Shown here: positions 27,859-36,068 of the stretch, in pieces
How positions within the stretch are numbered: position 1 is the first letter of the stretch
Layout: each line of letters begins with the position of its first letter
NCBI RefSeq assembly: GCF_024464185.1
Contig: NZ_JANHAU010000001.1
Span: forward strand, 868,001-932,000
Length of the DNA: 64,000 bases
Source of the DNA: Haloarchaeobius salinus
GTDB taxonomy: Archaea > Halobacteriota > Halobacteria > Halobacteriales > Natrialbaceae
Direction: 5' to 3'
The notes under the pieces: model-generated
What the model saw: only the letters and a program-made list of their open reading frames with translations
Told to the model about the DNA's origin: nothing
Database searches by the model: none
Program-made: the position numbers and the translations under genes

Positions 27859-27996
27859 CTAGACGTCGCTTTCGTAAACATTCATAGACATTTCCCAGTT
27901 GACCAACTGATCCATCGTGAATGCGAGTTCTGTGATCCCGTCTTTGATGACTTCACCGGCGAAATCGAAGGTCTGGTACCCTATCGAACTTCGACT
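27859..27996 (-). pseudogene. C-terminal gene remnant (minus strand)
   Basis: A 45-codon frame, closed upstream by TAA and ending in TAG, contains YQTFDFAGEVIKDGITELAF and a tail DQLVNWEMSMNVYESDV. The sequence reads like real haloarchaeal protein but lacks any start. It is probably the 3' end of a gene whose beginning was lost. Family not recognised. It lies just upstream of the antitoxin-like gene on the same strand. Confidence 0.45.
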
Positions 27997-28040
27997 TTAT
28001 CGTTGGACGCTCATCCGTAGCAGTGAGTACCTCCTTGTGA

Positions 28041-28190
28041 GTAGAGTTCATATGTGGTCTCAAAATAGTCAGCAGAGAAAGCGCGAACGAGGTCTATCTG
28101 CCTGACGGAGACGATCGTCTGGAGTATCTCCGTGATCAGGCCACTGTAAAATTGCACGGATATGATGCCGGTTTGGTAGAGTACTGGTAG
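28041..28190 (+). pseudogene. C-terminal gene remnant (plus strand)
   Basis: A 49-codon frame following a TGA stop, with no plausible start, encodes NEVYLPDGDDRLEYLRDQ and ends HGYDAGLVEYW. Its composition is protein-like and unlike a shadow frame. I do not recognise the family. Together with the minus-strand remnant it shows that the right end of the island contains debris of at least two genes. Confidence 0.45.
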
Positions 28191-28441
28191 AACAGTTGAA
28201 CGGATCAGAAACTTTCAGGTAGAGTGGTTCCACTCACCTCAGCGTGATTGTGCAAACATGCAAAAAACACCAATTAAAAGCCCTCTGATTCACGCTTTGG
28301 CAGTTATAAGCTAAATTGCGGTCCTATAGTCGAAGGCCTCGGCACTCATAGGGCTCGTCACCGCCGGGAGCCACCCCGGCTCGGAGCGGGTGCATCGTCA
28401 TCGGCCACCCAGGGCTACACCACCGGCGGAAAAGAGCGTTC
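28191..28441. other. Island/core junction without genes
   Basis: The left part is AT-rich (runs such as CAAAAAACACCAATTAAAAG near 28260). From about 28335, at the attachment-like repeat, the sequence switches to GC-rich core DNA. The first bases of core sequence lead to the 3' end of a UspA gene. I see no gene or tRNA. Confidence 0.5.
28335..28348. repeat. Candidate attachment repeat, right copy
   Basis: GGCCTCGGCACTCA is identical to the copy at 20065-20078 and lies exactly where base composition changes from AT-rich to GC-rich. Confidence 0.45.
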
Positions 28442-28891
28442 TCACTCGTCTCGGCGGCGGGCGATGTACACGTCGTACTGCGGGGTGTCGGCGACGGGCG
28501 AGCCGACGCTGCTCAGGGGATTCGTCACGCGCCCGGCGTTCTCGCTGCCGACGAAGACGACGCTGGCGTCGACCTCGGCGGCGACCTCGCGCACCCGGCG
28601 GGCCACGTCGGTCGTCTCGCTTGCGACGGGTTCGACGTTCTCGATGAGCTCGCAGCGGAACTCGGCCTCGGGCGCGAGGTCGCGCACACGCTGGCGGAGC
28701 TTGCGCTCGATGACGCCCACGTCGAAGGTGTCCTCGGGGTCGAGCCAGCCGCGCTCGCGTGCGTACTCGGAATCGTCGGGGACGACGGTGAGGACGACCA
28801 GCTGTTCGCCACGGAAGGTCGCGAACTCGGTTGCGCGCTCGAGTGCGGTGGCCGAGAGCGCGGAGCCATCGAACGGGACGAGAAGGGTCAT
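28442..28891 (-). CDS. UspA-type universal stress protein
   Basis: The 149-residue single-domain USP begins MTLLVPFDGSALSATALERA and contains VVFVGSENAGRVTNPLSSVG near the C-terminus. This approximates the G-2x-G-9x-G-S/T nucleotide-binding motif of ATP-binding USPs. ATG 28889-28891 gives the conserved start (V-P-x-D-G-S). USPs are widespread small stress-response proteins in haloarchaea; the specific role cannot be told. It is the first intact core gene after the island's right edge. Confidence 0.88.
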   Translation of the reverse strand: MTLLVPFDGSALSATALERATEFATFRGEQLVVLTVVPDDSEYARERGWLDPEDTFDVGVIERKLRQRVRDLAPEAEFRCELIENVEPVASETTDVARRVREVAAEVDASVVFVGSENAGRVTNPLSSVGSPVADTPQYDVYIARRRDE

Positions 28892-28934
28892 GAGCGATGC
28901 TATCGCCCCCGGCGACAATACGCTTTCCCCCGGT

Positions 28935-29708
28935 TCAGAGTCCGGTCGGCACGTCGAAGAACGCCGTTTCGATCTCCGCGTCCCACGTCTCGACCCAGTC
29001 CTGCAGGTTCCGGACGCCGAAGGTCTCCGTGGCGTAGTGGCCGGCGAGGAAGACGTTCAGCCCGGCCTCGCGGGCCTCGTGGTAGGTCTTCTGCTTCCCC
29101 TCGCCCATCACGAGTGCGTCGACGCCCTTCGCGCCGGCCTCGGGGACGTAGTCGGAGCCGTCGCCGGTGGCGATGGCCACGTCGCCGATCTCGTCCGGGC
29201 CGAAGTCGATGGTCCGGACGGGCTGGCCGCCGGTCGAGAGCTCGCCGGCGAGCGTCTCGCGCAGCTCGTCGACGGTGAACGTGTCGCTGGTGCGGCCCCG
29301 CTGGCCGACGTGCTCCGGGCCGACCTCGCCGAAGGGCTCGCGCGCTTCGAGGCCGAGCAGATCCGCGAGTCCGGCGGCGTTGCCGAGCTCCGGATGGGAG
29401 TCGAGCGGCAGGTGCGAGACGTACAGCGCCACGTCGTGCTCGACGAGCGGTGCGACGCGGCCGTACGTCCGCCCGGTGATGCGCTCGATGCCGCCCCAGG
29501 AGATGCCGTGGTGGACGACGAGCGCGTCCGCTCCCCAGTCGGCCGCCCGCTCGAACGTCTGTTTCACGCCATCCGTGCAGAAGGCGACGCGCTCGACGGC
29601 TCCCCGTTCGGGCCCGACCTGGAGCCCGTTCGCGCTGGCGTCGAGGTCGGCGAAGTCCGCCGTCCTGAGCTCGTCGTCGAGTCGCCCGCAGAACTCGGTG
29701 AGTCGCAT
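28935..29708 (-). CDS. Nif3-like dinuclear metal centre protein
   Basis: The 257-residue protein has the Nif3/DUF34 pattern: NGLQVGPERGAVERVAFCTD near the start, metal-ligand motif VVHHGISWGG, YVSHLPLDSHPELGN, and C-terminal GHYATETFGVRNLQDWV. The family forms hexameric toroids with a dinuclear metal site; proposed links include GTP cyclohydrolase-type or metal-insertion roles, but none is established. ATG 29706-29708 starts the conserved region; the longer upstream frame is Arg/Gly-rich non-coding sequence. Confidence 0.92.
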   Translation of the reverse strand: MRLTEFCGRLDDELRTADFADLDASANGLQVGPERGAVERVAFCTDGVKQTFERAADWGADALVVHHGISWGGIERITGRTYGRVAPLVEHDVALYVSHLPLDSHPELGNAAGLADLLGLEAREPFGEVGPEHVGQRGRTSDTFTVDELRETLAGELSTGGQPVRTIDFGPDEIGDVAIATGDGSDYVPEAGAKGVDALVMGEGKQKTYHEAREAGLNVFLAGHYATETFGVRNLQDWVETWDAEIETAFFDVPTGL

Positions 29709-29879
29709 GCCCGGACCGACGACCGCCGCCGAGAAAGACCCTGCGCTCCCGGGATAGTTACGGCTCCCGCGCTGGCGAGCAGGCACCACTCCCCTCCCGA
29801 CGGCGACGTGGTACACACCCGCTGCCCGCCGTCGGACTGACATCAGGTCACGCGGGGTCTGGCCGCGGGATGTGGTTTA

Positions 29880-30120
29880 AACGATTGCACAACCGCCGTG
29901 GCGCGCGGCAGGCGAGACTGCGCGAGCGGTGCGCGGTTTGGAGTGAGCGCGAGCGAGCGAGAACCGCGACTGCGAACGGGGAGCCTGCGACCCGTGAGCG
30001 AAGCGAGCGTGTCGAGCCATCCGTGCGAGGGACGAGAAGCGTGGTTCGAGAGAGCGGAGCGAGCATCGGTCACGAAACGCGTGCGTTTCGTGAGCCCGCC
30101 GGAACTCTCTGATTTCCGGA
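29880..30120. repeat. Repeat- and palindrome-rich intergenic region
   Basis: The 584-base gap between the Nif3-like and KaiC-like genes has many GAGCGAGC/GAGCGAAGCGAG/GAGCGGAGCGAG motifs. It also has a perfect 24-base inverted repeat at 30070-30093 (arms TCACGAAACGC/GCGTTTCGTGA) and a CCGGAA...TTCCGG hairpin at 30099-30119. Translations in all frames are Arg/Glu-rich and look non-coding. Such GAGCGA-rich intergenic blocks recur in haloarchaeal genomes. Function unknown. Confidence 0.6.
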
Positions 30121-30292
30121 GATGCAGGAGGGTGGTGGGGTGTGAGGTGCGGTGCGGTCGCGGTGGGTGGGGATTTCTGGCTGTTCGCGGTACCAGAGGT
30201 TGCCACGACTGCCGTACACGAACCGACTGTCACAGCACATCCAACCACTGGCCGCCGTAACGGTTACCTACGCACCGACCGACTTCCGGGGT

Positions 30293-31126
30293 ATGGAACG
30301 GTTGCCGACGGGGATCTCCCGGCTGGACTCGATGATCGGCGGTGGCGCGCCACCTGGGAGCGTCGTGTTGCTCGCGGGCGAGGTGGGTGCCGGTGCGCGG
30401 GAGTTCGTCTACACGAGCGTCGCGATGAACGGACTGAAGGAGTCGGACCAGGAGCTGTTCGATTTGTACTACGGGAACGCACACGACGACGCGCGATTCC
30501 CGGAGGAGGTGCACTACATCTCCTTTACGGCCGACAGCAACGCACTGCTGGAGGAGATGCGCTACGTGATGGACGACGAGCTGGTCGACGCCGGGACGGA
30601 GCACGTCGAGTTCGCCGACCTGTCGAGCCAGTACTTCCAGCTGTCGCAGGTGCCCCGCGAGTGGTACTCGAACGCGACGCCGGACATCGGCTCGCTGGGC
30701 GACCGGGACCGCCGGGGGACGCTCAACGCCGTCGGGGAGTACCTGAACGAGCACGGGGCGGGCAACCTCGTCGTGATCGACTCGGTGACGGACCTGCTGA
30801 GTGCGGCCGAGGAGCAGATGGACTGGAACCAGATCACCCTGCTGATGAAGGGGTTGAAGAAGGCCTCGTACCGGTGGGGCGGGCTGGTACTCCTGCTGGT
30901 GAACACGGAGGCGCTGTCGGACCAGCACCTCGGGCGACTGATGGACGCGACGGACGGGACGCTGCTGTTCGAGTGGGAGTCCGGTGGCTCCGAGCGGGCA
31001 CGCACCCTCGTCGTCAAGCAGTTCCGGGGGGTGCTCTCGCGACTGGAGGACGAGGACATCATCCAGTTCGAGACGGAGATTCACGACGGTGGGTTCGACA
31101 TCAGCGACGTGCGCAAAATCCGTTGA
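30293..31126 (+). CDS. KaiC/RecA-superfamily protein with degenerate Walker A
   Basis: The 277-residue protein has the KaiC-like start LPTGISRLDSMIGGGAPPGS followed by LLAGEVGAGAREFVYTS. At the P-loop position this has A-R instead of the essential K-T/S. A Walker-B-like LVVIDSVTDLL near 160 and VLLLVNTEAL near 200 are kept. Haloarchaea have many such RecA-like 'HTR-like' regulators. Loss of the P-loop lysine suggests weak or no ATP hydrolysis and a regulatory or scaffold role (inference). ATG 30293 is the family start. It is the first gene of a same-strand run with the two zinc proteins and TFS. Confidence 0.83.
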   Translation: MERLPTGISRLDSMIGGGAPPGSVVLLAGEVGAGAREFVYTSVAMNGLKESDQELFDLYYGNAHDDARFPEEVHYISFTADSNALLEEMRYVMDDELVDAGTEHVEFADLSSQYFQLSQVPREWYSNATPDIGSLGDRDRRGTLNAVGEYLNEHGAGNLVVIDSVTDLLSAAEEQMDWNQITLLMKGLKKASYRWGGLVLLLVNTEALSDQHLGRLMDATDGTLLFEWESGGSERARTLVVKQFRGVLSRLEDEDIIQFETEIHDGGFDISDVRKIR

Positions 31127-31151
31127 GGGCCGCCGCTTCGTCTGCAACAAG

Positions 31152-31160
31152 CCTTAAGCG
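31152..31160 (+). promoter_or_regulatory. TATA-like element before the coiled-coil zinc protein
   Basis: CCTTAAGCG is centred about 28 bases before ATG 31184, suggesting the downstream genes have their own leaderless transcript in addition to any read-through. Confidence 0.4.
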
Positions 31161-31183
31161 TTTCCCAGCCGAACTCCGCACGA

Positions 31184-32068
31184 ATGGCGAGCGAGGAGCA
31201 CGTCGACCTATCCGTGCAGCTACCGCCGGAACTGGGGGAGTGGCTGCACGAGCAGGCGAGCGAGCAGGACGTCCCGCCGGAGGCGTTGCTGGAGCAGCTC
31301 CTGTCCGCGTACCGGACGGTCTCGTCGGCGAACGAGGTCGATGCGTACGATCTCTCGTCGCTGCTCGAGGACCGGAGTGGGGAGCTGGACGAACGCCTCG
31401 AGCAGCAACGCGAGGAGTACACCGACCTGATCCAGGACGTCCGGGAGCGCGTCATCCAGGTAAAACACGAGACAGACGGGAAGGCTCCGGCGGAGCACAG
31501 CCACGAGGAGCTCCTCGCTCGACTCGACGAGCTGGCGACGACGGTCGAGCGACTCGGCGGGGTCCGGAGCGACCTCGACGACCTCGACGACGCGGTCGCG
31601 GAGCTCTCCGCGGAGCTCGACGCCGGCTTCGAGAACTACGAGACCATCCTGCGGTACCTGAGCGACACCACCGACGACCTCGACACGAAGCTGACGAAGC
31701 TCGCGCGCCTGACCGTCGACCTCCGCGAGGAGACGCTCCGGCTGGCCGCCGCCGAGGCACGGCGGTCGTCGGTCGACACGCTGCGGCTCGCGGCCAACCG
31801 CGAGGGCATCGAGCGCGCGAAGTGCGAGGAGTGCGCCGCGACGGTCCGAATCGCGCTGCTGACCGAGCCTGCGTGCCCCCACTGTGCGAGCTCGTTCACC
31901 GACGTACAGGCCGACGACTCGTTCGGGCCGTTCGGGTCGAACCGGCTGCTCACGGGTGACGCGCCGGCGCTGCCCGAGAGCGCCGAGCCCGACCTCGACG
32001 AGGAGCTAGACGAGACGTTCTTCGAGGACGACGACCGGTCTGCCCCGGACATCGAGGAGAGAGAATGA
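31184..32068 (+). CDS. RHH/coiled-coil protein with C-terminal zinc ribbon
   Basis: The 294-residue protein has an N-terminal ribbon-helix-helix-like segment (DLSVQLPPELGEWLHEQASE). A long helical coiled coil follows (about 60-200, with LARLDELATTVERLGGVRSD and LDDLDDAVAELSAELDAGFE). A four-cysteine zinc ribbon (AKCEECAATVRI and PACPHCASSF, about 207-230) and a very acidic tail complete it. It could be a DNA- or protein-binding scaffold. Family not recognised. Its stop overlaps the next start by ATGA. Confidence 0.75.
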   Translation: MASEEHVDLSVQLPPELGEWLHEQASEQDVPPEALLEQLLSAYRTVSSANEVDAYDLSSLLEDRSGELDERLEQQREEYTDLIQDVRERVIQVKHETDGKAPAEHSHEELLARLDELATTVERLGGVRSDLDDLDDAVAELSAELDAGFENYETILRYLSDTTDDLDTKLTKLARLTVDLREETLRLAAAEARRSSVDTLRLAANREGIERAKCEECAATVRIALLTEPACPHCASSFTDVQADDSFGPFGSNRLLTGDAPALPESAEPDLDEELDETFFEDDDRSAPDIEERE

Positions 32069-32631
32069 CAGAGGACGACCACGACCCGCTCGACGACCTC
32101 GTCGACGAGATGGTGGACACGGAGTCCGTGCCACCGAGCGACGACGCCGACGGGGACGACGCCGAGACGGACGACGAGGCGACGAGCGAGACCGACGACG
32201 CGCCGAGCGTCGGGGACGCGACCCCCGAGATCACCGGGCCGGACGGGGAGTCCCCGCCGGAGCTGGAGGGTGAGACGGCCGGCCCGCTCGGCGAGATGGC
32301 CGACGAGTTCGAGCGCCGCCGCGAGGAGACCGAGCCCGACCCGAACGACGACCTGTTCGAGTCCGTCGACGTCGGTGACGTGGACAGCGAGGCGCTCTGG
32401 GAGCAGGTGTCGACGGAGGGGCCGACGGCCGAGCCGGAACCCGACGCGCCGGAGGTCCGGACGGTCTCGAAGAGCAAGTACTGCCAGCGCTGCGAGTTCT
32501 TCACCGACCCGCCCGAGGTCGGCTGTACGCACGAGGGCACGACCATCCGGAGCGAGGCGAGCATGGACGAGTTCGAGGTGGTCGACTGTCCGAAGATACT
32601 CGAGGACGAACGACTCGAACGCACTCGGTAA
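32065..32631 (+). CDS. Acidic zinc-binding hypothetical protein
   Basis: The 188-residue protein is translationally coupled to the gene before it. Its first 130 residues are a disordered Asp/Glu-rich stretch. The C-terminal 55 residues hold a compact cysteine cluster (SKYCQRCEFFTDPPEVGCTH and VVDCPKIL), probably one structural zinc site. I do not recognise it outside haloarchaea. Co-transcription with TFS suggests a link with transcription, but nothing in the sequence proves it. Confidence 0.75.
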   Translation: MTEDDHDPLDDLVDEMVDTESVPPSDDADGDDAETDDEATSETDDAPSVGDATPEITGPDGESPPELEGETAGPLGEMADEFERRREETEPDPNDDLFESVDVGDVDSEALWEQVSTEGPTAEPEPDAPEVRTVSKSKYCQRCEFFTDPPEVGCTHEGTTIRSEASMDEFEVVDCPKILEDERLERTR

Positions 32632-32648
32632 CGAACACACACGATACG

Positions 32649-32969
32649 ATGCAATTCTGCGACGACTGCGGTTCGATGATGAAGGCACAGGGCGACGAGT
32701 GGGTCTGTTCGAGTTGCGGGGCCAGCGAGGCCCGCGGCGGCGACGAGAGCGCGTTCGTCAGCACCGAGTCACAGACCGACAGCGAGGTCATCGAGACCGA
32801 GGAGAACGCGGAGTTCGAGGGCAAGCCCACGGCGACCGACGTGCGCTGTGACGCCTGTGGGAACGAGGAGGCGTGGTACTACATCCAGCAGACCGCCTCG
32901 GCCGACGAGCCGCCGACGCGCTTCTTCAAGTGCACCGAGTGCGGGAAGAAGTGGCGGGGGTACAACTGA
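32649..32969 (+). CDS. tfs: Transcription factor S (TFS, TFIIS/RPB9-like)
   Basis: The 106-residue protein has two zinc ribbons: CDDCGSMMK...CSSCG at the N-terminus and CDACGNEEAWYY...CTECGKKW at the C-terminus. The acidic hairpin ASADEPPTRF carries the Asp-Glu pair that activates RNA cleavage by stalled RNA polymerase. It is an archaeal transcript-cleavage factor. It is 17 bases downstream of the acidic zinc protein and probably in the same operon. Size and motifs match the family. Confidence 0.95.
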   Translation: MQFCDDCGSMMKAQGDEWVCSSCGASEARGGDESAFVSTESQTDSEVIETEENAEFEGKPTATDVRCDACGNEEAWYYIQQTASADEPPTRFFKCTECGKKWRGYN

Positions 32970-33054
32970 GGCACGAAATTCTTTACTCGTAACCGAGTGG
33001 CAATTTTCTCCACCGTCTGGGGCCGTTATACGGGTCGCTACCGTACCCCGTGCC

Positions 33055-35742
33055 ATGAGCTTGCACGACAGGGACGTTCGGCAGGACGTCCGGGAGCTCG
33101 GCGCACTCCTGGGCGACGTGCTCGAAGCGCAGTCCTCCACGGGGGCGTTCGACACGGTCGAGTCGGTCCGCGAGGCGGCCATCGACTACCGGCGCGGGGA
33201 ACGGACGGACCGGGACGAACTCGCGGCCGAGCTCGAGGGGCTGACGCCCGAGCTGTCGAGCGTCGTCGCACGGGCCTTCACGACCTACTTCGAACTCATC
33301 AACCTCGCCGAGGAGCGCGAGCGGGTCCGGGCGGTCCGGCGGGGCGAGCAGGCCGGCACGCTCTCGGACGGCGTCCGCGAGGCCGTCGAGCACCTCGCCG
33401 AGGACGACCCCGAGCTCGTCCAGCAGGTGCTCGACGACGTGATCGTCGAACCGACGTTCACCGCGCACCCGACCGAGGCGCGCCGGAAGACGGTGAAGGC
33501 GAAGCTGCGCTCGGTGGCCGGCCACCTGGAGACGCTCGACGAGCAGCGGCTCACCGACGACGAGGTCGCGGGGCTCGAACGCGAGCTCGAGGCCGAGGTG
33601 ACGAGCCTCTGGCAGACGCCACAGGTCCGGGACCGCCAGCCGCAGCCGACCGACGAGGCGCGCAACGTCCAGTGGTACCTCGAGAACACGCTGTTCGACG
33701 TGACAGCCGACGTGTACGCCGACCTGGAGGACGCGCTCGGCGAGTCGTTCGCCGACCTCGACGTCGGCAAGCTGTTCGAGTTCCGCTCGTGGGCCGGCAG
33801 CGACCGCGACGGCAACCCCTTCGTCACGCCCGAGGTGACGACGGAGACGCTCGCGCGCCAGCGGCGGGTCGTCCTCGAGCGCTACCGCGACCGACTGAAG
33901 GCGCTGTCGGGCATCCTGAGCCAGGACGTCGACCGGCTCGACGTGGGCTCGCGGTTCGAGGCGTCGCTGGCCGCGGACCGCGAACGCCTCCCCGGTGTCG
34001 TCGACGAGGCGGAGTCGCGCTACCCGAGCGAGCCGTACCGGCAGAAGCTGAAGCTGATGCGCGAGCGCCTGGACCGGGTCGACGACGTGCGCCCCGGCGG
34101 CTACGAGGACGCGTCCGGGCTCGCCGACGACCTCGACGTGGTCGCGGGGAGCCTTCGTGCCAACGGTGGCGAGGCCATCGTCGACGCGCACGTCGAGCCG
34201 ACGCGCCGGCAGGTCGAGACGTTCGGCTTCTCGCTGGCCAGCCTCGACCTGCGCGACCACCAGGAGAACCACACCGCGACGGTCGCCGCGGCGCTCGCCC
34301 GCGAGGGCATCGACTACGCATCCCTCGACGAGGACGAGCGCGTCGAGACGCTCACCGAAGCAATCCTGCAGGACCAGCCGGTCGTCGACGTGACCGACAC
34401 CGAGGGCCTCGACGACACGCCGACCCGTGTCCTCCGGCGGTTCGACCATCTCGCGGACTGGCAGGCCGAGTACGGCGTGGACGCCATCGACACCTACGCC
34501 ATCTCGATGACCGAGGAGCCGAGCCACGTGCTCGAGGTGCTGTTCCTCGCTGACCAGGCGGGCGTCGTCGAACTCCCCGGCTACAGCGGGCTCGACGTCG
34601 TCCCGCTGCTGGAGACCGAGAGCGCACTCTCCGGGGCGCGCCGCATCATGGGCACGCTGTTCGAGAACGAGGCGTACGCGGGCGCGCTCGAATCCCGGGG
34701 AGGGACCCAGGAGATCATGCTCGGCTACTCCGACTCGAACAAGGAGAACGGCTTCCTCGCGGCGAACTGGTCGCTGTACGAGAACCAGCGCCGCCTCGCC
34801 GACGTCTGTGCGGAGTTCGACGTGACGCTGCGGCTGTTCCACGGCCGCGGTGGCTCCATCTCCCGCGGCGGCGGGCCGATGCACGAGGCGCTGCTCGCCC
34901 TGCCGAACCGCACCGTCACCGGTCAGGTGAAGTTCACCGAGCAGGGCGAGGCCATCGCCGAGAAGTACGCCAACCCGCGCGTCGCCGAGCGCGAGATCTC
35001 CCAGATGCTGAACGCCCAGCTCCGCGCGCGGCGCAACGCCATCGAGACGCCCGAGGAGTCGGTCGCTGCCACCTGGGTCGCCGCGATGGAGACGATGGCC
35101 GACGCCGCCCGCGACGAGTACCGCGACCTCCTCGAGACGGAGGGGTTCGTCGAGTACTTCGAGCAGGCGACGCCCATCACCGTCATCGAGGACCTGAACC
35201 TCGGCTCGCGCCCGGCCTCGCGGTCGGGCGAGCGCAGCGTCGAGGACCTGCGGGCCATCCCGTGGGTGTTCTCGTGGACGCAGTCGCGCTGCATCCTCCC
35301 GGGCTGGTACGCACTGGCGACCGGTATCGACGCGTACCTCGACGACGGCGGCGATGTCGAGACGCTGCAGGAGATGTACGACTCGTGGCCGTTCTTCCGG
35401 TCGACGCTCGACAACGCCGCGCTCTCGCTCGCCCGGACGGACCTCGAGATCACGACCCACTACGCCGAGCTCGCGGACGAGGACCTCCGCGAACGGTTCT
35501 TCCCCCGCGTCAGCGCCGAGTACGAGCGGGCGACCGACCTCGTGACGACCATCGCCGACCGCGAGACGCTGTACGCCCGCGACTGGTTCGGCGAGAGCCT
35601 CCGCCGGCGCAACCCCTACGTCGACCCGCTGAACCTGCTCCAGACCCGACTGCTCGCCCGGAGCCACCGCACCGACGCCGAGGAGCGCACCCTCCGGCTC
35701 ACTGTCAAGGGGATCGCGGCGGGGATGCAGAACACCGGCTGA
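33055..35742 (+). CDS. ppc: Phosphoenolpyruvate carboxylase
   Basis: The 895-residue enzyme makes oxaloacetate from PEP and bicarbonate, feeding the TCA cycle. It is of the long bacterial type. Motifs include catalytic-His VEPTFTAHPTEARRKTV near 137, EIMLGYSDSNKENGFL near 560, FHGRGGSISRGGGP near 600 and a C-terminus ending AAGMQNTG, the usual NTG terminus. ATG 33055 follows a TATA-like GTTATACG (33024-33031). A small inverted repeat ACTCG-TAAC-CGAGT (32984-32997) lies in the upstream gap and could end the TFS operon or bind a regulator. Confidence 0.97.
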   Translation: MSLHDRDVRQDVRELGALLGDVLEAQSSTGAFDTVESVREAAIDYRRGERTDRDELAAELEGLTPELSSVVARAFTTYFELINLAEERERVRAVRRGEQAGTLSDGVREAVEHLAEDDPELVQQVLDDVIVEPTFTAHPTEARRKTVKAKLRSVAGHLETLDEQRLTDDEVAGLERELEAEVTSLWQTPQVRDRQPQPTDEARNVQWYLENTLFDVTADVYADLEDALGESFADLDVGKLFEFRSWAGSDRDGNPFVTPEVTTETLARQRRVVLERYRDRLKALSGILSQDVDRLDVGSRFEASLAADRERLPGVVDEAESRYPSEPYRQKLKLMRERLDRVDDVRPGGYEDASGLADDLDVVAGSLRANGGEAIVDAHVEPTRRQVETFGFSLASLDLRDHQENHTATVAAALAREGIDYASLDEDERVETLTEAILQDQPVVDVTDTEGLDDTPTRVLRRFDHLADWQAEYGVDAIDTYAISMTEEPSHVLEVLFLADQAGVVELPGYSGLDVVPLLETESALSGARRIMGTLFENEAYAGALESRGGTQEIMLGYSDSNKENGFLAANWSLYENQRRLADVCAEFDVTLRLFHGRGGSISRGGGPMHEALLALPNRTVTGQVKFTEQGEAIAEKYANPRVAEREISQMLNAQLRARRNAIETPEESVAATWVAAMETMADAARDEYRDLLETEGFVEYFEQATPITVIEDLNLGSRPASRSGERSVEDLRAIPWVFSWTQSRCILPGWYALATGIDAYLDDGGDVETLQEMYDSWPFFRSTLDNAALSLARTDLEITTHYAELADEDLRERFFPRVSAEYERATDLVTTIADRETLYARDWFGESLRRRNPYVDPLNLLQTRLLARSHRTDAEERTLRLTVKGIAAGMQNTG

Positions 35743-35835
35743 AACCCCTATCCATGTAGGCTCGCGGCGGTGTCCCAGAGTGGCTTGGTCGCACCCTTAG
35801 GTGGGTCCGTGTCGTAGCCGTGGCCGGAAGGGACG

Positions 35836-36027
35836 ATGACCTCAGCAGAGCCAGAGCCGGTTTCGTCGAGCGAGGATACCGAGGCGACGTGTGCCACCTG
35901 TGGTGCCCCCGTCGAGACCGACGAGTGGCACCCCGCCGCGACCACGACGACCGACGACGGTGCCGTCCAGCTCCTCTCGTTCTGCGACCGGAGCTGCCGG
36001 GACCGCTGGCAGGAACGAGCGGAGTGA
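35836..36027 (+). CDS. Small zinc-finger protein (DUF7576-like)
   Basis: The 63-residue protein has an acidic N-terminus and a CxxC...CxxxC cluster (ATCATCGAPVETDEWHP, SFCDRSCRDRW), typical of small haloarchaeal zinc fingers. I recall the family as DUF7576. The Cys pattern would hold one zinc. Function unknown, but such proteins are often needed under stress or for protein contacts. It is convergent with the bat-like gene. Confidence 0.75.
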   Translation: MTSAEPEPVSSSEDTEATCATCGAPVETDEWHPAATTTTDDGAVQLLSFCDRSCRDRWQERAE

Positions 36028-36068
36028 CCCTCGGGGCACGCCGAGGGCCTGTTCGGGACCGTCCGTGG

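Noticed and set aside
28300-28440. Possible tRNA at the right end of the island as integration target
   Set aside because: No T-arm (GTTCRAA) or cloverleaf could be drawn; the GC-rich sequence after the repeat does not fold as a tRNA.
29880-30120. CRISPR array in the GAGCGA repeat block
   Set aside because: Repeats are short, unevenly spaced and diverged, with no constant repeat/spacer lengths and no cas genes.
32983-35667. 894-codon frame antisense to PEP carboxylase
   Set aside because: It mirrors the ppc codons, lacks any motif and would fully overlap an enzyme with all signature residues.
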